Shown piece by piece: positions 61,174 through 64,000 of a stretch of 64,000 nt of DNA. Numbering within the stretch: the stretch's first letter is position 1; every line of letters begins with the position of its first letter. The notes beneath the pieces were generated by a model. That model searched no databases. It had not been told where the DNA came from and worked only from the letters and a program-made list of their open reading frames with translations. The translations under genes and the position numbers were made by a program. This stretch comes from Erythrocercus mccallii (lineage: Eukaryota; Chordata; Aves; Passeriformes; Dicruridae), in assembly GCA_013397435.1 (NCBI GenBank), contig VZRG01001634.1, positions 1 to 64,000 of the forward strand, in the 5' to 3' direction.

Positions 61174-64000
61174 ACACCTGGTAAATTGGTATAGGGAAGA
61201 GCACCTTCTTTGCAAGTCAATGCAACTGGATCATAAACTTTCATTCTTCAAACCCAGCTCAGGATACTAGGACAGAAAAGCACAAACCCAAAAATATGTC
61301 AGAATAAAACCCAGGGAGATTTACCTTTTATAAAAATGCATCTAGAACTCTTCTGTTGGAGAAAGTGTTGTTTCTGTGGAGAAAAATATGACCTCTTAGT
61401 CCAGGAAGTGCTCACTGCCAAAACAAGGAGAAGTAAGTCTAAATCACTGTCAGCACTATCAGTCCTAGCACAGGTTAAGATGTGCACAAAACCTTCATGC
61501 AAAGCATGAGACAAGGCTTGTGAAAGCTGTTTCATACCACCCAGAAACAGAGTGCTCTCTGGTTTTATACACTGCACTTCCAACTCCTCCAAAGTGCTTT
61601 CCTGTATAATGCTGGCTGTGGGAGATAGTTTCAAACATGCTGAGGGTCAATCCCTTCCACATTGTGCCACATTGCACCTGAACCTTCAGCTCCACAAGCC
61701 CAGGTCTCACGGGGCTCTCCCTCCAATCCTCCAGACACAGCTCTGGGCAGAGATCTCTCCTCTCTTTTGGCAGCACCTCCCACAGAGTCCCAGGACCAAA
61801 GCTGGGAAAGCAGCTTTGGGCTCCTGCACAAAGCTCTCCAGCAACCCCGGAGCTGCCCTGCCCAGCTCCTCACCAGGATCATCAGACTACAGCAGGAGTC
61901 AGAAACCTCGGGCACAGGGCAGCTTCACAGCCTCACAAAGCACCTTACAGAGCACAGGGGCCATTGCTGGGTGTGTGTTAGACCCCCCGTGCCCATGCCA
62001 GCTGAAAGGGCTTCAAGGAAGGCACAACAAAGAAATGATGGAGAGTCAGCTCACAGCAAGGAAAAAGAATACTTTGAGAAGCTTCCAACAAAAAGCTGCA
62101 GACAAGCAGAACTCCCTTGTGCCTCCTGTGGCTGCTGGGATGTTGACTGCACCCTCTGAAGGAGTGTGGGCATCTGTGGACAAGGAGGGCTCGTTAACAT
62201 CGATTCATTAACTTGGAATTAAGGACGTTGTTCATCACAGCAGCATAAATGCTACAGACAGAGGTGTTGTGCATTGGGCAGCAATTCCACTGATCAGAAA
62301 CTGCAAACAGCTGTCCGTGAAAGGACTGGGACAGATGACAGATCAGCATGTGGGTTCAGGCCTGAAGCAGCAAAACACATTCATTAGTGACCCAGGCTCA
62401 GTTCATAACACTTAAGGAAGGAATCTAAAGGTGGCAAGTTTGGTGTATCACAGTCCTAATCCTCTAAGGCAGCTAATCCACAGCTGAAGATTTAAATTCA
62501 GGGGAATGGCCCAAAATGCTGTTAAGGCTTTTTATTCAGTTGGCAGCTTTTCACAATCTAAAACTAATCAGCAAGCCTGGGCCCCTGAGCATAATTTGGT
62601 CAGTTTAGTTTGCAGAAACAAAACTTGGTGAAAACAGAGAGCGCTGGCAAAACACATTTGGAAAAGGCAAAGTAGACCCAGGCATCTGAAGCCATTTCAG
62701 CCCTGAGACACAGTTCAGCCATGCCAACAGTGGCAGCAGCTAAAAGCACAGAAATAGGAACTTCCCAGACCAGAGAACAACCAATTTATGCCACAGTCAG
62801 TACCGTGAACCAAATCCAGGACTAAAAACAGAAGCAAATGGGAAGCATATGTAGCAGCTCACACAGAGTTAGGTACACCCAGTTGTTGCACAGGGTGATA
62901 CAGTGAGAGTGGCAGAATTGTAAAGCCCTATCTTCTTGTTTGGTTGGATGCTCAGCTCTGAGTCCCTCAAGGTGAATAGCAATTTCTTCTTGTGAATGAA
63001 AAAGCATATCATCAGCTTGCTGTTAAGGAGTGATTAATTGAACACTGAAAATTAACATTTCTCCTTTTGACCCTTTAACCTTGTTCAGTCATATTACTTT
63101 GACACAGTATTAAATCTTTATCTTATTTGTCCTCACCATCAAGCTTGTAAAAGCTAAACCCAGCAGCAATACATTTTTTCTTTTAAGAAATGTGCATGAT
63201 TGAAAGGCTAAACAATGTTGCTATCTCCTGTCCTTTATAAAAGTTCTCTTTATGATTTCAAAATGGCAAGAAATATGCAATGAAATCCAGTGATAAAATA
63301 TCTGAAGATATATATCTGATATATTATCTGAAATACTGGTAGTAACTGAAGTGCTTCAGCATCCTCCTCCTTTAAATATGCCCATCTATGAGGGGATATA
63401 TCATCTTACTTCCACTGAATTCTGCGAAGTCCATGAACAGAACAAACTGTATACACATAAAAATAATACCAAATACGATGGAATAAGATGCTAGCACTTC
63501 TTTTCATTCCAGAACTGAGAATAATAACAAAATCAAACAAAGACTTCACTGGAAGTACCCAAGTATTCAAAATCCAAAAGGAAATCAAGTAGCTTTTGGG
63601 GATAGGAAGGTCACACAGTGTCAATCACAAGATCTGACCTGCCAATACAGAACTGACCACTGATGACTCCTATGCAAACTGAAAAGATTCATACTATCAA
63701 TCAGAGGGAGAGTCCTTTAAACATCTTAAACATCTACTAGCACTTTTCAGGCTGCTTTTATTACCTTACATTGATAAGTACACCTCTCACAGGCTTGAAT
63801 TAGTTATATTGCAATTAAGATGTCGAAAGCAGCCTCTGAAATGGGCATCTATTAACTCTTTCAATAGTCTAATTAGGACTGCAAAACAAGGAATACATTA
63901 CAAGGCAATACACATTTCAGCCAGTTAAATGCAGTAGCTGGCCGAAACTGAGATAACATTACTACTTGTAAAAACCTTGGAGAGAAATTCCATTGGAAGA
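61174..64000. other. Non-coding unique DNA with a stop-poor GC-richer patch
   Basis: 61550-62211 is GC-richer. It contains the longest frame of the window (200 codons from the ATG at 61609 to 62211), a second plus-strand frame of 165 codons, and two overlapping minus-strand frames. Open frames on both strands at once point to low stop density, not to a gene. From 62212 to the end the DNA is ordinary AT-rich sequence with a TATCTGA-rich run at about 63295-63340. Nothing else is recognised. Confidence 0.6.

Noticed and set aside
61552..62211. Longest frame as a protein-coding gene
   Set aside because: The apparent start is GTG, with the first ATG at 61609. Other frames on both strands are open in the same patch and there is no domain, so it is kept only as a low-interest finding.
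1..64000. CRISPR array, prokaryotic operon or phage content
   Set aside because: No regularly spaced direct repeats, no dense coding and no ribosome-binding-site pattern. CR1 elements show the DNA is avian.

Overview
This window looks like non-coding nuclear DNA from a bird, most likely a songbird (passerine). The main evidence is three copies of CR1, the dominant avian LINE: about 1-137 (minus strand), 4967-5199 (minus, keeping the CR1 3' end) and 20526-21588 (plus, with remnants of the reverse transcriptase frame). Two stretches have the layout of solo endogenous-retrovirus LTRs: 19096-19452, and about 20927-21196, which sits inside the third CR1. The base composition (AT-rich with short GC-richer islands), the scarcity of CpG and the lack of any long reading frame also fit vertebrate intergenic or deep intronic sequence.

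I could not recognise a single protein-coding exon, tRNA, rRNA, known microRNA or CRISPR array. The longest open frames (150-220 codons) are only slightly longer than chance would give in 64 kb. They lie in GC-richer patches and show no family motif. Three of them carry gene-like surroundings (a good splice acceptor, a poly(A) signal or a strong start context) and are reported as low-confidence candidates at 27706-28167, 45073-45363 and 47882-48409.

Layout: 1-5.2 kb has two CR1 fragments flanking unique DNA with a CpG cluster near 1.3 kb. 5.2-18.2 kb is unique AT-rich DNA with small palindromes and tandem repeats. 18.2-21.6 kb is the repeat-rich core: a CTGCAG-rich block, a solo LTR candidate, and a degenerate CR1 interrupted by another LTR candidate. 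21.6-64 kb is unique DNA with short microsatellites, homopolymer tracts, hairpins and a few segments dense in transcription-factor-like motifs that could be conserved non-coding elements.

No operon, pathway or new molecular system is visible. The most useful leads are the nested LTR, the hairpin abutting a poly(A) signal at 31718-31751, the CpG cluster, and the exon-like ORFs. All need alignment or RNA data to decide.
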